A stretch of 64,000 nucleotides of DNA from Hyphomonas sp. (GCA_013791775.1 VMTE01000035.1:57183-121182), one strand, 5' to 3'. Shown: positions 16,818 through 26,473, counted from the stretch's first letter. Numbers and translations are program-made. Notes: a model not told the origin generated them from the letters alone.

Positions 16818-19070
16818 ATGGACCAAATTGGCAAGTACATGACATGCGTGGGCGGAGCAGCATTGCTGTTTGCGGCCGGTTCTGGCGCGTTCGCCCAGGA
16901 ACAATCGACGGCGACCGATGTGGCGAGGATGGACGCCATCATCGTCACGGCGCAGAAGCGCGAGCAGTCGCTTTCTGACGTGCCGATGTCGATCACGGCG
17001 ATTTCAGACGAAGACCTGACATTGCTCGGCGCCGACAACTTTGCCGAATACGCGATGACCGTGCCGGGCCTCGGCTATTCTTCAGTGGGCACGTTCGGAA
17101 ATCGCGGGCAACGGCAGATCAACCTGCGCGGCATTTCTTCAAACGTCGGCTCATCGACGGTCGGCTACTACATCGGAGAAACACCGATCCGGTTTGTCGA
17201 TCCGCGCCTCTTCGACATCAGCCGTATCGAGGTTCTGCGTGGCCCGCAGGGTACGCTCTATGGGGCCGGATCAATGGGTGGCACGATCCGCCTCATTCCG
17301 GCCGCGCCCGACCTCGGCTCGTTCGCTGCCGAGGCTGATGGAACCTATTCGAACACGCGGTACGGCGAAGCCAACTATGCGGGCAACCTGATGGTGAACC
17401 TGCCGCTCGTCGAAGACAAACTCGCGGTGCGCGGCGTGTTCTTCTACAACAACGACGGCGGATACATCGACAACCGCACGCCGGAAACCCAGCCGCTTCC
17501 GTCTTTCATGGTGTCGGATTCGGCTGACACGCTGATCGACAATGTGGACAACTACAACGACGAGAAAGCGGCGGGTTACCGCATCGCCCTCGCGATCCAG
17601 CCCACTGAGAATGTGACGATAACGCCGAGCGTCTTTCACCAGAAACTCGAAGCGGATGCCTGGACGACTTCTGTGAAAGAGGCTGGCGAACTCACGTCGA
17701 ACTTCCTTGAAATGTCTCCGCATTCGGAAGACTTCACGCTCTACGATCTCACGGCTGAAATCGATCTGGGCTGGGCGCAGCTTGCCTCGTCCACATCCTA
17801 CACGGACTACGATCTGTTCCTGACCGAGCCATTCGACCGCATTCTTGCCGGTGCTATGGGTCTCCCGTTTGCCTACGTCGCGCCTTATCGCTCCTATGAC
17901 GAGCGCGAGGTGTTTGTCCAGGAAGCGCGGCTGACCTCGAATGGCGAGGGCAAGTTCAACTGGCTGATCGGTGCCTTCTATCAGCAGGAAGATCAAAACA
18001 CGCGCCAGCGCTATGTCGCGCCGGATATCAATGATGACCTCTTCGGCGGTTTCCCGGCGATTCCGAATGGCGATCTCTTCATCTTCGACGCGGAGCGCTC
18101 GGAGGAGCAGGTGGCCCTCTTCGGCGAGGCGAGCTATGCCTTGACCGATCGGCTCACGGCGACCGTGGGACTTCGCTGGTTCGATCTTTCAAGTGACCGT
18201 TATGCGGTATCAGACGGCGTCTTCAACGGCGGTCAGACGATCACCGATGTTTCGGTGAGCGAGCATGGAACAACTCCGAAGTTCCTTCTTTCCTACAAGG
18301 CGACGGACGATGCGCTTGTCTACTCGTCAGTCTCGAAAGGCTTTCGTCCGGGCTTTGGCTATGTGAAGCCGCCCCCGGGGATCTGTGACGCCGATCTTGC
18401 TGCCGTCGGAATTACCAGCGCAGACGGCCAGGTCGATTCTGACAACCTCTGGGCCTATGAAGTCGGCGGTAACACCAAACTGTTCAACGGCGCCGTGTTC
18501 GTGAGCGGGGCGGCCTATGTCAACAAGTGGAAGAACCTGCAGCAGAGTATCGACCTTCCGACATGCGGCTTCACAGTGACCGAGAATGCCGGCGAAGCGG
18601 AAAGCAAGGGCTTCGAACTTGAAATCTCCGCGAGCCCGGTCGAAGGCCTCGATCTGGATCTCGGCCTTGGGTATGTCGATGCCGAGCTCACGAAGAGTGC
18701 GCCAGGGCTGGGCGCCGCCGAAGGTGATCGGCTTGTCTTTGTTCCGGATTGGAGCGTGTCGGCCGGTCTCACCTATGCGCGGCCGATTTCGGAGAAGATT
18801 GAAGCCTTCCTGCACGCAGACTATCAGTACTCGGGTGACATGAACTTCAACTTCGATCCGTCTGTTCCCGATCTGCACAGCCGGAAGGCGTTCGATATCG
18901 CCGGAGCTCGCATCGGTCTTCGCGGCAAGCGTTGGGAAACATCGCTGTTCGTCGAGAACGCGTTTGATGAACGCCCCACACTTGGGAACATTCGCTTCCT
19001 GACGTCTGGTACGTTGACCTACACCCGGCGCCCACGGACGATCGGTGTGAATTTCTCTGTCACCTACTAA
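16818..19070 (+). CDS. TonB-dependent outer-membrane receptor
   Basis: A 750-residue receptor. A signal peptide ending near GAFAQE is followed by the TonB-box region DAIIVTAQKREQSLSDVP. The plug domain has RQINLRGISSN and IEVLRGPQGTLYGAGSMGGTIR, and a 22-stranded beta-barrel ends in the aromatic FSVTY. It should import a large or scarce compound using TonB energy. ATG 16818 lies behind CAGGGGAG at proper spacing; the frame upstream overlaps the operator. It is the first gene of the island's plus-strand arm and is divergent from the acyl-CoA ligase. Being under the same candidate operator as the catabolic enzymes, it probably imports their substrate. Confidence 0.93.
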   Translation: MDQIGKYMTCVGGAALLFAAGSGAFAQEQSTATDVARMDAIIVTAQKREQSLSDVPMSITAISDEDLTLLGADNFAEYAMTVPGLGYSSVGTFGNRGQRQINLRGISSNVGSSTVGYYIGETPIRFVDPRLFDISRIEVLRGPQGTLYGAGSMGGTIRLIPAAPDLGSFAAEADGTYSNTRYGEANYAGNLMVNLPLVEDKLAVRGVFFYNNDGGYIDNRTPETQPLPSFMVSDSADTLIDNVDNYNDEKAAGYRIALAIQPTENVTITPSVFHQKLEADAWTTSVKEAGELTSNFLEMSPHSEDFTLYDLTAEIDLGWAQLASSTSYTDYDLFLTEPFDRILAGAMGLPFAYVAPYRSYDEREVFVQEARLTSNGEGKFNWLIGAFYQQEDQNTRQRYVAPDINDDLFGGFPAIPNGDLFIFDAERSEEQVALFGEASYALTDRLTATVGLRWFDLSSDRYAVSDGVFNGGQTITDVSVSEHGTTPKFLLSYKATDDALVYSSVSKGFRPGFGYVKPPPGICDADLAAVGITSADGQVDSDNLWAYEVGGNTKLFNGAVFVSGAAYVNKWKNLQQSIDLPTCGFTVTENAGEAESKGFELEISASPVEGLDLDLGLGYVDAELTKSAPGLGAAEGDRLVFVPDWSVSAGLTYARPISEKIEAFLHADYQYSGDMNFNFDPSVPDLHSRKAFDIAGARIGLRGKRWETSLFVENAFDERPTLGNIRFLTSGTLTYTRRPRTIGVNFSVTY

Positions 19071-19108
19071 AGCACTGGCAGGCACGCCGTCTGCCAAAAT
19101 GGAGATAC

Positions 19109-19140
19109 GGCCTGCTTCTTCTCCCGGGAAGAAGCAGGCC
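19109..19140 (+). terminator. Perfect 13-bp hairpin after the TonB receptor gene
   Basis: Arms GGCCTGCTTCTTC and GAAGAAGCAGGCC pair perfectly around a TCCCGG loop, 38 bp after the receptor stop and just before the next gene. Only a weak T-rich tail follows (TTGATCCTC), so it may act as a partial terminator or as an mRNA stabiliser that separates receptor level from the downstream enzymes. Confidence 0.6.
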
Positions 19141-19159
19141 TTGATCCTCAAGAAAAGGA

Positions 19160-20614
19160 ATGAGCAAGGTGCTGGTACGAAAGTGGTCGTTGGTCGCCTC
19201 ATTGCTGCTGACGTCAGCGTTTCTCACGGTGGGTTGCGCGACGCCGCGCGAGGCGTCGCAGTCGGTGATCGAAGTGCCGCAAACGGTCGAGGAGCGCCTC
19301 GAAGGCGCGGCGCGCACGGCCTACGAAGGCGGTGCCTATGCGGGACTTTCGGTCGGCGTTTACAGGAACGGTGACGCGCTCTTCGAGGGGCAGTTTGGTG
19401 AAGCAAACATCGAAAACGCCGTTCCCGTCGATAGCCGTACGGTTTTCTATGTCGGATCAATCACCAAGCCTTTCACGGGGCTGGCGGCGAACCTGCTGAT
19501 CGAGGAGGGCGCTCTGTCGCTCTCCGACACGGTCGGGCAGATTCTTCCGGGCTACCAGGGAGCGGGATCCACAGTCACGGTGGCTCAACTCCTGAGCCAG
19601 ACTTCCGGCATTCCCGACTATGTCGATGCGGCCGTTTCGGCTTCGTTCATCCCTTACAGCCGGGAAGATGTCCTGGCGTTGTTTTCCGGCAAGCCGCTCG
19701 TGTTCACGCCGGGAGAACGCTGGCAGTATTCAAACTCCAACGCCTATCTGCTGGGGCTGATCATCGAGGCGGTGACAGGCAAGACCTATGGTGAGTTCAT
19801 CAGCGAACGCGTTGCAGCGCCTCTCGGCTTGGCATCCACTCAGTTTGCGGATGAAACATTGATTGTTCCGCATCGTGCAGACGGATATTTCCTGTCCCCG
19901 AATGGATACCTGAACGCGCCGAAATACGACCCGCTTCTGCCGTTCTCGGCAGGCTCGCTGCTGTCGACGCCGGGAGATATCGCGAAGTTTGCGCGCGCCG
20001 CTTATGGCTCGGGGCAAAGCGAACTGGTATCGAACAACGTTCGCGAGCGTTTGCTTTCGCCGGTTGTGTTGCCCGGCGGTCTCGAAAGTTTTTATCGCCT
20101 CGGCTCAGTTGCGCTTTTGAGTTTTGAGGGTCGCCGGAAAGTATCGCACGCCGGGCTGACAGCGGGATTCACAAGCCATTTCGGCTATTATCCTGACGAT
20201 GATCTGGTAGTCGTTGTTCTTGCAAACGGGTCGGGAGTATCGCCGCACCCCGCTCACATCGAAGCCGAACTTGCACGCATAGCGCTTGGTCTGCCGCAGC
20301 CTTCCATTTCCGCAGAGCCAATCGACGAAGTCCTGGCGGGAGATTTTTCCGGCGACTACAAGCTGGCGCCCGCCATGTTTTTCGGAACGGATGTGTTCGG
20401 CTTCGTGGTGCGTGATGGCGGCCTCGCGTTTCAGTTTGGCCCGTCGTCTGCGTCGGACCCGGCAATTCCCCTCGTATACATTGGCGAAGATGTTTTCGTC
20501 AGTGCCGCCGACAGCGAGCACGTCTTTTCGTTTCGTCGCAACGAAGCCGGCGACGTCGTCTCTCTCGATCTCGAATTCTACGGCATGCCATTTTCCGGGG
20601 CCCACCAGCCATGA
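19160..20614 (+). CDS. S12-type serine hydrolase lipoprotein
   Basis: A 484-residue lipoprotein with lipobox LTVGC (Cys26), the catalytic tetrad SITK (Ser100, Lys103), a YSN motif in WQYSNSNAYL and the third motif in SHAGLTAGF. A C-terminal beta-rich extension of about 110 residues follows. It should cut an amide or ester bond in the periplasm. It is distinct from the other S12 lipoprotein at 11375. An AAGGA lies almost on top of ATG 19160 and about 10 bp before GTG 19169, so translation may begin at the GTG, three codons later. The crotonase gene overlaps its end by 4 bp. Confidence 0.88.
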   Translation: MSKVLVRKWSLVASLLLTSAFLTVGCATPREASQSVIEVPQTVEERLEGAARTAYEGGAYAGLSVGVYRNGDALFEGQFGEANIENAVPVDSRTVFYVGSITKPFTGLAANLLIEEGALSLSDTVGQILPGYQGAGSTVTVAQLLSQTSGIPDYVDAAVSASFIPYSREDVLALFSGKPLVFTPGERWQYSNSNAYLLGLIIEAVTGKTYGEFISERVAAPLGLASTQFADETLIVPHRADGYFLSPNGYLNAPKYDPLLPFSAGSLLSTPGDIAKFARAAYGSGQSELVSNNVRERLLSPVVLPGGLESFYRLGSVALLSFEGRRKVSHAGLTAGFTSHFGYYPDDDLVVVVLANGSGVSPHPAHIEAELARIALGLPQPSISAEPIDEVLAGDFSGDYKLAPAMFFGTDVFGFVVRDGGLAFQFGPSSASDPAIPLVYIGEDVFVSAADSEHVFSFRRNEAGDVVSLDLEFYGMPFSGAHQP

Positions 20615-21411
20615 CCAAGCCGACGTCCCCTGAATCTGCGTCTGTCGCTCCCCGTTCGGAAGACGATGTTGTGCTGTGCGAAAAAGTCGACCGCATCGCC
20701 ACCATCACGCTCAACCGGCCCGCGCGGTTGAACGCGATCAATCGCAAACTGATCGAACAACTGCATGCTGCGATTGGCGATTGCATGGATGACGACGATG
20801 TCGCCAGCATCATACTGACCGGCGCTGGCCGCGCATTTTGCGCGGGCGACGATCTGAAGGACATGCCGGACGAATTTGTTCTGGATGAACATTTCGGAGA
20901 GACTGTAGACATTCTGCAAGATATTTCGCGGTTGCTCGTCCTGGGCCCCAAGCCTAGCGTCGCGGCCATCCGAGGCTGGGCTGTTGGCGGAGGATTGTCC
21001 TGGGCGATCAATTGCGATGAGCTGGTCTTTGCCGACAACGTGGTTGCATTCTTTTCGGAGGTCGGTCTGGGTCTTTCGGTTTCTGGCGGGGTGACCTACC
21101 TTCTCCCGGCTGCAATCGGCAGGATGCGTGCGCGGTCTCTCCTGATGTCCGGGCGGCGACTGAAGAGCCAGGAAGCTCTGGAGTATGGCTTGGCAATGTA
21201 TGTGGCATCGGATGCAGACCTGGATGCGGTTGCACTGGAGCGTGCGAAGGAACTGGCCAGACTTCCTGCCAACGCACTTGGCGAACTCAAGCGCTCGCTG
21301 AACAGTCTTGAACGGAATGCCTTAGAAGAGGCGCTCTCGAATGAAGCCAGCGCTCTGAAGCTTCTGATGCATGATATGGCAACCAGCAAGGCCTGGCCGA
21401 GCGTACGATGA
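20611..21411 (+). CDS. Enoyl-CoA hydratase/isomerase family protein (crotonase)
   Basis: A 266-residue crotonase. The oxyanion-hole segments are AFCAGDDLKDM and RGWAVGGGLSWAINCDE. The position of the first catalytic Glu of enoyl-CoA hydratase (GGGCE in the rat enzyme) is Ser here (GGGLS), while the second Glu is present in FSEVGLGL. The enzyme may therefore be an isomerase, hydrolase or unusual hydratase. It acts on a CoA thioester, presumably made by the island's acyl-CoA ligase. It overlaps the S12 hydrolase and the CocE-like hydrolase genes by 4 bp each, so it sits inside a coupled operon. Confidence 0.88.
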   Translation: MTKPTSPESASVAPRSEDDVVLCEKVDRIATITLNRPARLNAINRKLIEQLHAAIGDCMDDDDVASIILTGAGRAFCAGDDLKDMPDEFVLDEHFGETVDILQDISRLLVLGPKPSVAAIRGWAVGGGLSWAINCDELVFADNVVAFFSEVGLGLSVSGGVTYLLPAAIGRMRARSLLMSGRRLKSQEALEYGLAMYVASDADLDAVALERAKELARLPANALGELKRSLNSLERNALEEALSNEASALKLLMHDMATSKAWPSVR

Positions 21412-23255
21412 GCGTTCGCATTTTTATCATTTGCTGTCTTGCTCTTCTCGGCGCGTGCGCGACGAAGGCGGACCGGCCTGTTTCTCCGCCTCGGCTTCAA
21501 TCCGAGTATGTGACCATGCGCGACAGTGTGGACCTTGCCGTTGATGTCTGGACGCCGGCGTCAGCTGAGCTGGAGAAGGTTCCTGCGATCATTCTGTTCA
21601 CACGCTACTGGAGAGCACGGGACGTCGGTTCAACGAACCCCGGCGATGATGTAAACTTCGAAAGAGCGGTGAAGTTTTCGGCGGCGGGATATGCGCTCGT
21701 CATGGTTGATGTCCGCGGCTCAGGCGCATCATTCGGAGAGCGGCGCGCAGAATTTTCGCCGGAAGAGATCCAGGACCTGGGCGAAGTTGTCGAGTGGATT
21801 GCAGCGCAGCCGTGGTCAAATGGACGCGTGGCCGCAATGGGTTCGTCCTATCTGGGCAACACGGCGGAACTGGCAGCGATTCATGGCGGCCTGGCTTTCC
21901 GCGCCGCAGTTCCTCGCTTCAGCGACTATGACCTCTACAGGTACGCTGTGTTTCCCGGCGGCGTGCCGAATACGGTTCTTCTCAACGCGTGGGCCTCGAT
22001 TGTCGCGTCGCTGGATAGCAACGAGAAATGTGCCTACGGCCCGGATACTTGCGGCGAAGGCAGGGGCGGCGGCGTGAAGCCGGTAACCGGCTCCGAAAAC
22101 CAGCTCGACATGGCAGTTCTCGCGCACGAGAAGAATCTCGATGTGTCGACCCTGCTCGATACGCTTACGTTCATTGATGACAGCGCGAGCGCAGACAGCG
22201 ACCCGAAGGTCACCCTTTCGAGTGTCAGTCCGAGTGCGTTGAAGGGTGATCTCGACAAAGCCGGTGTGCCCATGCAGTTTTGGGTAAGCTGGTACGATGC
22301 TGCAACAGCAGATGGCGCGCTCAGTCGCTACATGACGTCGAAGGCGCCCATGCAGCTCATCATCGGCCCGTGGAATCACGGTGCGACGGTTGACGCCAAT
22401 CCGTACACGCCTTTCGACGTTGACTACGTCGGTCCATCCGTGAGCGACCAGTACGGGAAGATATTCGAGTTCCTGGATCCCTTGATGAAGGGTGACACCG
22501 GTTCTGAAGTGAAATCGCGGATCGACTATTTCACAGTGGGCGCAAACAAATGGCAGGTTACCGATACCTGGCCGCCGGCGGGTGTGCAGAACATTTCGCT
22601 CTACGCGGGGCTTGAATCGACGCTTGCGACAAGCGTGGGCGCGGCGGGAAAGGACACCTACACCGTCGATTATTCGATCATATCAGCCCCGAAGAACCGA
22701 TGGACAACGCAACTGGGAGAGCCGGTTGACTACAGCGCCTGGACTTCAGACGGGAAGCTCAGCTTCACGTCGGCGCCACTGAAAAGCGAAGTGGAGATCA
22801 CGGGTCAGCCGGTTGTGGAACTTTGGCTGGAGTCCTCGGCGCCCGACGGCGCGCTGCACGTCTATCTTGAAGATGTCGCGGAAGACGGCAAGGCGACCTA
22901 TTTGACCGAGGGCGTATTCCGGCTTCAGCACCGCAAGGTTTCGGCTGGCTCGCCCGATTTCCATGTGTTTGGACCATTTCACAGCTTCAAGCGCGCAGAT
23001 GCTGCGCCGATGCCGGAAGGCGCGCCGGAAAATGTTGCCTTCAATCTGTTGCCGATATCCGCCACGCTCGCCCGGGGACACCGGATAAGGGTTTCGGTTG
23101 CCGGCGCGGATGCCTCGGCTTTCGGTCGTATTCCGGCCATCGGAGATGCGCCTGTCTATGGTTTGCATTATGGCGGCGTAACACCAACGCGAATTGACTT
23201 GCCCGTCATGACGCCGGCGGCTTTCGAATTCGAAGCAGCAGACGTGGGCGAATGA
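21408..23255 (+). CDS. CocE/NonD-family (X-Pro dipeptidyl-peptidase-like) hydrolase, lipoprotein
   Basis: A 615-residue lipoprotein (lipobox LLGAC, Cys17) with an S15-type alpha/beta-hydrolase domain. The nucleophile is Ser147 in GSSYLG, and DVRGSGASFGE forms the preceding strand-loop. A helical cap follows, then the C-terminal jelly-roll PepX_C domain (from about residue 430) with ARGHRIRVSVAGAD. Relatives cleave cocaine esters, X-Pro dipeptides, glutaryl-7-ACA amides or alpha-amino acid esters. In the periplasm it probably cuts an ester or amide of the imported compound. It overlaps its neighbours by 4 bp on both sides. Confidence 0.88.
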   Translation: MSVRIFIICCLALLGACATKADRPVSPPRLQSEYVTMRDSVDLAVDVWTPASAELEKVPAIILFTRYWRARDVGSTNPGDDVNFERAVKFSAAGYALVMVDVRGSGASFGERRAEFSPEEIQDLGEVVEWIAAQPWSNGRVAAMGSSYLGNTAELAAIHGGLAFRAAVPRFSDYDLYRYAVFPGGVPNTVLLNAWASIVASLDSNEKCAYGPDTCGEGRGGGVKPVTGSENQLDMAVLAHEKNLDVSTLLDTLTFIDDSASADSDPKVTLSSVSPSALKGDLDKAGVPMQFWVSWYDAATADGALSRYMTSKAPMQLIIGPWNHGATVDANPYTPFDVDYVGPSVSDQYGKIFEFLDPLMKGDTGSEVKSRIDYFTVGANKWQVTDTWPPAGVQNISLYAGLESTLATSVGAAGKDTYTVDYSIISAPKNRWTTQLGEPVDYSAWTSDGKLSFTSAPLKSEVEITGQPVVELWLESSAPDGALHVYLEDVAEDGKATYLTEGVFRLQHRKVSAGSPDFHVFGPFHSFKRADAAPMPEGAPENVAFNLLPISATLARGHRIRVSVAGADASAFGRIPAIGDAPVYGLHYGGVTPTRIDLPVMTPAAFEFEAADVGE

Positions 23256-24607
23256 TGTCAACCACCGTTCCAGCACGCACGATAGGCCTCTTTGGCGCGA
23301 CCGTCACGATCATCGGATTTGTCGTCGGCGCGTCGATTTTCATCCTGCCCGGCGCCATTGCGGCCGAGGCCGGCCCGGGTGTTGTCCTTTCCTACCTTGT
23401 CGCCGGTTTGCTCGCACTGTTCTCGTGTGTGGTTGCCGCGCAGATAGGTGTCGCGTTTCCAACGAGCGGCGCAAGTTTTGTGGCCATCGGCCGGCTTGTC
23501 TCGCCGTTGGCGGGCTTTGTCTGCATCTGGATGATGATCGGTGCCGCGGCGGTCGCCGTTGCGCTGCTCGGATACGGATTTGCAGATTACGTACATGTGT
23601 GGATCGCCGGTGTGGACCGGCGGATTGTTGGCTTGGTGACCATTCTCCTCCTCACGCTGATCAACCTGTTTGGCGTGCGCGAAGCGGTTTCTGCGCAGTA
23701 CGTCATGGTGGCGGCGTTCGCGGCAGCTCTCGTTCTGTTCGGAGTTGCGGCGCTCCTGAATGCCGACGCGAGCAATTTTGTTCCATTCCTGCCGAACGGT
23801 ATCGAGCCGGCGCTTGCCGGCGCGGTGCCTGCCTTTTTCTCCTTTGCGGGTTTCATGATCATCATCGAACTGGGCGGTGAGGTAAAGAATCCCGGGCATG
23901 CAATACCGATCGCGCTCGGCGCAAGTTTCCTGGTGGTTCTTGCGCTCTACTCGCTGACGTCGATCGCCGTCGTCGGGCTCATCCCCTGGGAGGAGCTTAA
24001 GGGGCTCGACGCGCCGGTCGCCGTGGCTGCAGCGCGTGTACTACCGGCGCCGCTCGCGGGGTTTGTTTCATTTGCTGTCCTGGCGGCGACGATCAGTTCG
24101 ATCAACGTCATGCTGCTGGCGTATTCACGCGACGTCTATGTCTTGGCGCGGGGCGGCGTGTTTCCGAAACGGATGGCGAAAACCATAGGTCGCAACAGTG
24201 TGCCAATTGGCGGCATTCTGACAATCGCCGCAGTTTCCTTCGCCGCCTATGCGTTCGAGGCCAAGATTACCGAGTACGCCACCTTTGTGGTTATCGGCGT
24301 GCTTTGCTTGCAGATCGGACTGGGTGTGGCTGCAATGCTTTTGCCCGGGAAACCGCAGTATGCTGAATTGCGCGATACGTTCCGGCTGTCAGCCGCGTCA
24401 CTTCGCTTTTTTGCAGCTGGGCTCGTACTCCTTTCCGCCGCGTTCCTGTTCATGATTGTGCGCAGCGCGCCTGCTACGGCGGCGCTAGCGCTCGGCTATC
24501 TGGCCCTGGGTGTCGTCTACTACCTGGTTCGCCGGACCATGCTCGCAAAGACATCGGCGCCTCTCGAGCAAACCCTGATCAAAGCGATCGATGACGCAAG
24601 CAACTGA
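23252..24607 (+). CDS. APC-family amino acid permease
   Basis: A 451-residue inner-membrane protein with about twelve helices. The first helix carries the substrate-binding GxxxG-type segment TIIGFVVGASIFILPG, and FFSFAGFMIIIELGGEVKNPGHAIP matches the helix 6/loop of APC amino-acid transporters. It should move an amino acid or amine across the inner membrane, probably the part released by the periplasmic hydrolases. The start overlaps the stop of the CocE-like gene, and the epimerase-like gene follows after about 50 bp. Confidence 0.9.
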   Translation: MMSTTVPARTIGLFGATVTIIGFVVGASIFILPGAIAAEAGPGVVLSYLVAGLLALFSCVVAAQIGVAFPTSGASFVAIGRLVSPLAGFVCIWMMIGAAAVAVALLGYGFADYVHVWIAGVDRRIVGLVTILLLTLINLFGVREAVSAQYVMVAAFAAALVLFGVAALLNADASNFVPFLPNGIEPALAGAVPAFFSFAGFMIIIELGGEVKNPGHAIPIALGASFLVVLALYSLTSIAVVGLIPWEELKGLDAPVAVAAARVLPAPLAGFVSFAVLAATISSINVMLLAYSRDVYVLARGGVFPKRMAKTIGRNSVPIGGILTIAAVSFAAYAFEAKITEYATFVVIGVLCLQIGLGVAAMLLPGKPQYAELRDTFRLSAASLRFFAAGLVLLSAAFLFMIVRSAPATAALALGYLALGVVYYLVRRTMLAKTSAPLEQTLIKAIDDASN

Positions 24608-24660
24608 CGCCGTCTCGCGGGGCCGTGCGCACACAAACTGAAAGCAGAAGGCGAAAACTT

Positions 24661-25641
24661 ATGCCGCTTGAACTATCCGTAAATCTGGAAGTGTGGCCTC
24701 TGACCGAGCCGTTCCGCATTGCGTCGGGCGTTTTCTCGCAAAGCGATCTGATCGTTGTGTCGGTTACTGACGGCGTTCACGTCGGCAGAGGAGAAGGGGC
24801 GCCGTCCTTCGTCTTCAATCAGGATCCGGTGGCGGAAGTTGCCTACATCGAGGAAAACCGAAGCGCCCTCGAGCGGGCATCTAGCCCGGCTGATGTTCAG
24901 GAGATCCTTCGAGCTGGTCCGGCGCGCAATGCCGTTGACTGCGCCTTCTGGGACCTGGAAGCGAAACGGCACGGGTCGATATGGTCGGTGCTGAAATTGA
25001 CGCCGCCGCCCCATCTCGACGCGTTCATGACGATCGGAATCGATGAGCCGTCAGCCATGGCGCGCCAGGCTGAACGGCTGAGCTCTTATCCGCTTCTGAA
25101 GATCAAGCTGAATGCGGACAGGGTTGTGGAAAAAATGTCCGCCATCCATTCGGTTGCGCCCAATTCCCGCATGATTGTCGACGTGAACGAAGGCTGGACG
25201 CTGGATCATCTCCGTGAATATGCGCCGCTTTTGGCTGACTTCGGCGTTGAGATGATCGAGCAACCCATGCCGAGAAATGCCGATGGAGCTCTCTCGGGTT
25301 ATGTTTCGCCCATTCCGCTGTGTGCGGACGAATCGATCCGAACACGCGCAGAGCTGGACCGGGTCGCAGGCCTCTATCAGATGATCAATATCAAGCTCGA
25401 CAAGGCTGGCGGTCTTACCGAGGGGTTGGCCCTCGCGCATGCTGCCCGGGCACGCGGCATGGACGTGATGATCGGGAACATGCTCGGCACGTCGCTGTCC
25501 CTTGCGCCGGCCTTCATCGTGGGCATGTTCAGCAAGTACTGTGATCTCGACGGCGCCATGTACTATCCGAAGGACCGCGCGCACGGCACGCCCTTCAAGG
25601 ATGGGCGCGCGCATTGTTTCGTGCCGGCGCTTTGGGGGTGA
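24661..25641 (+). CDS. Dipeptide epimerase / N-acyl amino acid racemase-like enolase-superfamily enzyme
   Basis: A 326-residue muconate-lactonizing-type enolase. The first base pair KIK is Lys147/Lys149. Metal ligands are Asp174 (VDVN), Glu200 (EQPMP) and Asp223 (CADES). The second base is Lys245 in NIKLDKAGG. This layout is that of L-Ala-D/L-Glu epimerases, also seen in N-acetyl-glutamate racemase (DgcA) proteins. It should interconvert L- and D-forms of an acylated or peptidyl amino acid. ATG 24661 is preceded by AGAAGG. Downstream is an SDR 43 bp away. Peptide and N-acyl amino acid substrates are both possible. Confidence 0.85.
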   Translation: MPLELSVNLEVWPLTEPFRIASGVFSQSDLIVVSVTDGVHVGRGEGAPSFVFNQDPVAEVAYIEENRSALERASSPADVQEILRAGPARNAVDCAFWDLEAKRHGSIWSVLKLTPPPHLDAFMTIGIDEPSAMARQAERLSSYPLLKIKLNADRVVEKMSAIHSVAPNSRMIVDVNEGWTLDHLREYAPLLADFGVEMIEQPMPRNADGALSGYVSPIPLCADESIRTRAELDRVAGLYQMINIKLDKAGGLTEGLALAHAARARGMDVMIGNMLGTSLSLAPAFIVGMFSKYCDLDGAMYYPKDRAHGTPFKDGRAHCFVPALWG

Positions 25642-25684
25642 AGCAGGCGCGCGCACCAGGCGGCGCACGTGCCGGAAAACGGTT

Positions 25685-26473
25685 ATGGGAAAGTCAACGT
25701 CAATGAATGAACTGGGAGCGTGCCGCGTACTTGTTACAGGCGCCGACACGACGGCGCGGGTCATCTCGGAATGTTTCCTGGCTGCCGGGGCGCGTGTGTT
25801 CGCATGCGATGTCCGGCGCGACGCCGTTGACGCGCTGTGTGCGGCGCACCCGGCGATGGATGCGGTTGTGGCTGATGTCAGCGTCGAGGACGATGTCACG
25901 CGCCTGGTTGCGGCAGCTGAAAGCCATATGGGCGGGATTGATGCTCTCATCAATGTTGTCGGTGTCGCTGGCCCGGCCAAACCTGTTGAGGAGATCACGC
26001 TTCACGAATGGCGCTCGACATTTGCGGTCAACACGGACGGCGTATTCCTAACAGCGCGCGCAGTTGCGCCGGGCATGAAGGCCCGGCGTCAAGGTTCCAT
26101 CATCAATATCTCGACCGCTTCAACGCGGACACTCCCCGTCAATCGTTCGCCCTATATTTCGTCGAAAGCGGCGGTCGAAGGTCTGACGCGCGCCCTTGCC
26201 CGTGAACTTGGACCGCACAATGTGCGTGTCAATGCAATCCTGCCTGGCGGCATCAATGGCGAGCGTATGCGCGGCATATTTCATCGCATGGCAGAAGAGC
26301 GCGGCATCAGTGACGCGCAGTTTGCGGAAGAAGCGTTGAAGCATGTTTCGATGCGTACACTGATAGAGCCCGCGGAGATCGCCGATATGGCGCTCTTTCT
26401 GTGCTCTGATCGCGCGCGGCACATTACAGGACAGCTCATCGCGGTCGATGGGCATTCAGAGTGGGAGCAATAA
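25685..26473 (+). CDS. Short-chain dehydrogenase/reductase with altered cofactor motif
   Basis: A 262-residue SDR. The catalytic residues are in place: Ser in INISTAS and the YxxxK pair in PYISSKAAVEG, plus NVRVNAILPGG and the C-terminal GQLIAVDGH. The N-terminal cofactor loop, normally TGxxxGxG, reads TGADTTARV, so two glycines are lost and the loop is one residue shorter. Either the enzyme binds NAD(P) differently or it is impaired. It precedes the beta-keto acid cleavage gene with no gap (TAAATG), so it is a candidate for making that enzyme's beta-keto substrate from a beta-hydroxy acid. An alternative start is ATG 25703. Confidence 0.85.
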   Translation: MGKSTSMNELGACRVLVTGADTTARVISECFLAAGARVFACDVRRDAVDALCAAHPAMDAVVADVSVEDDVTRLVAAAESHMGGIDALINVVGVAGPAKPVEEITLHEWRSTFAVNTDGVFLTARAVAPGMKARRQGSIINISTASTRTLPVNRSPYISSKAAVEGLTRALARELGPHNVRVNAILPGGINGERMRGIFHRMAEERGISDAQFAEEALKHVSMRTLIEPAEIADMALFLCSDRARHITGQLIAVDGHSEWEQ

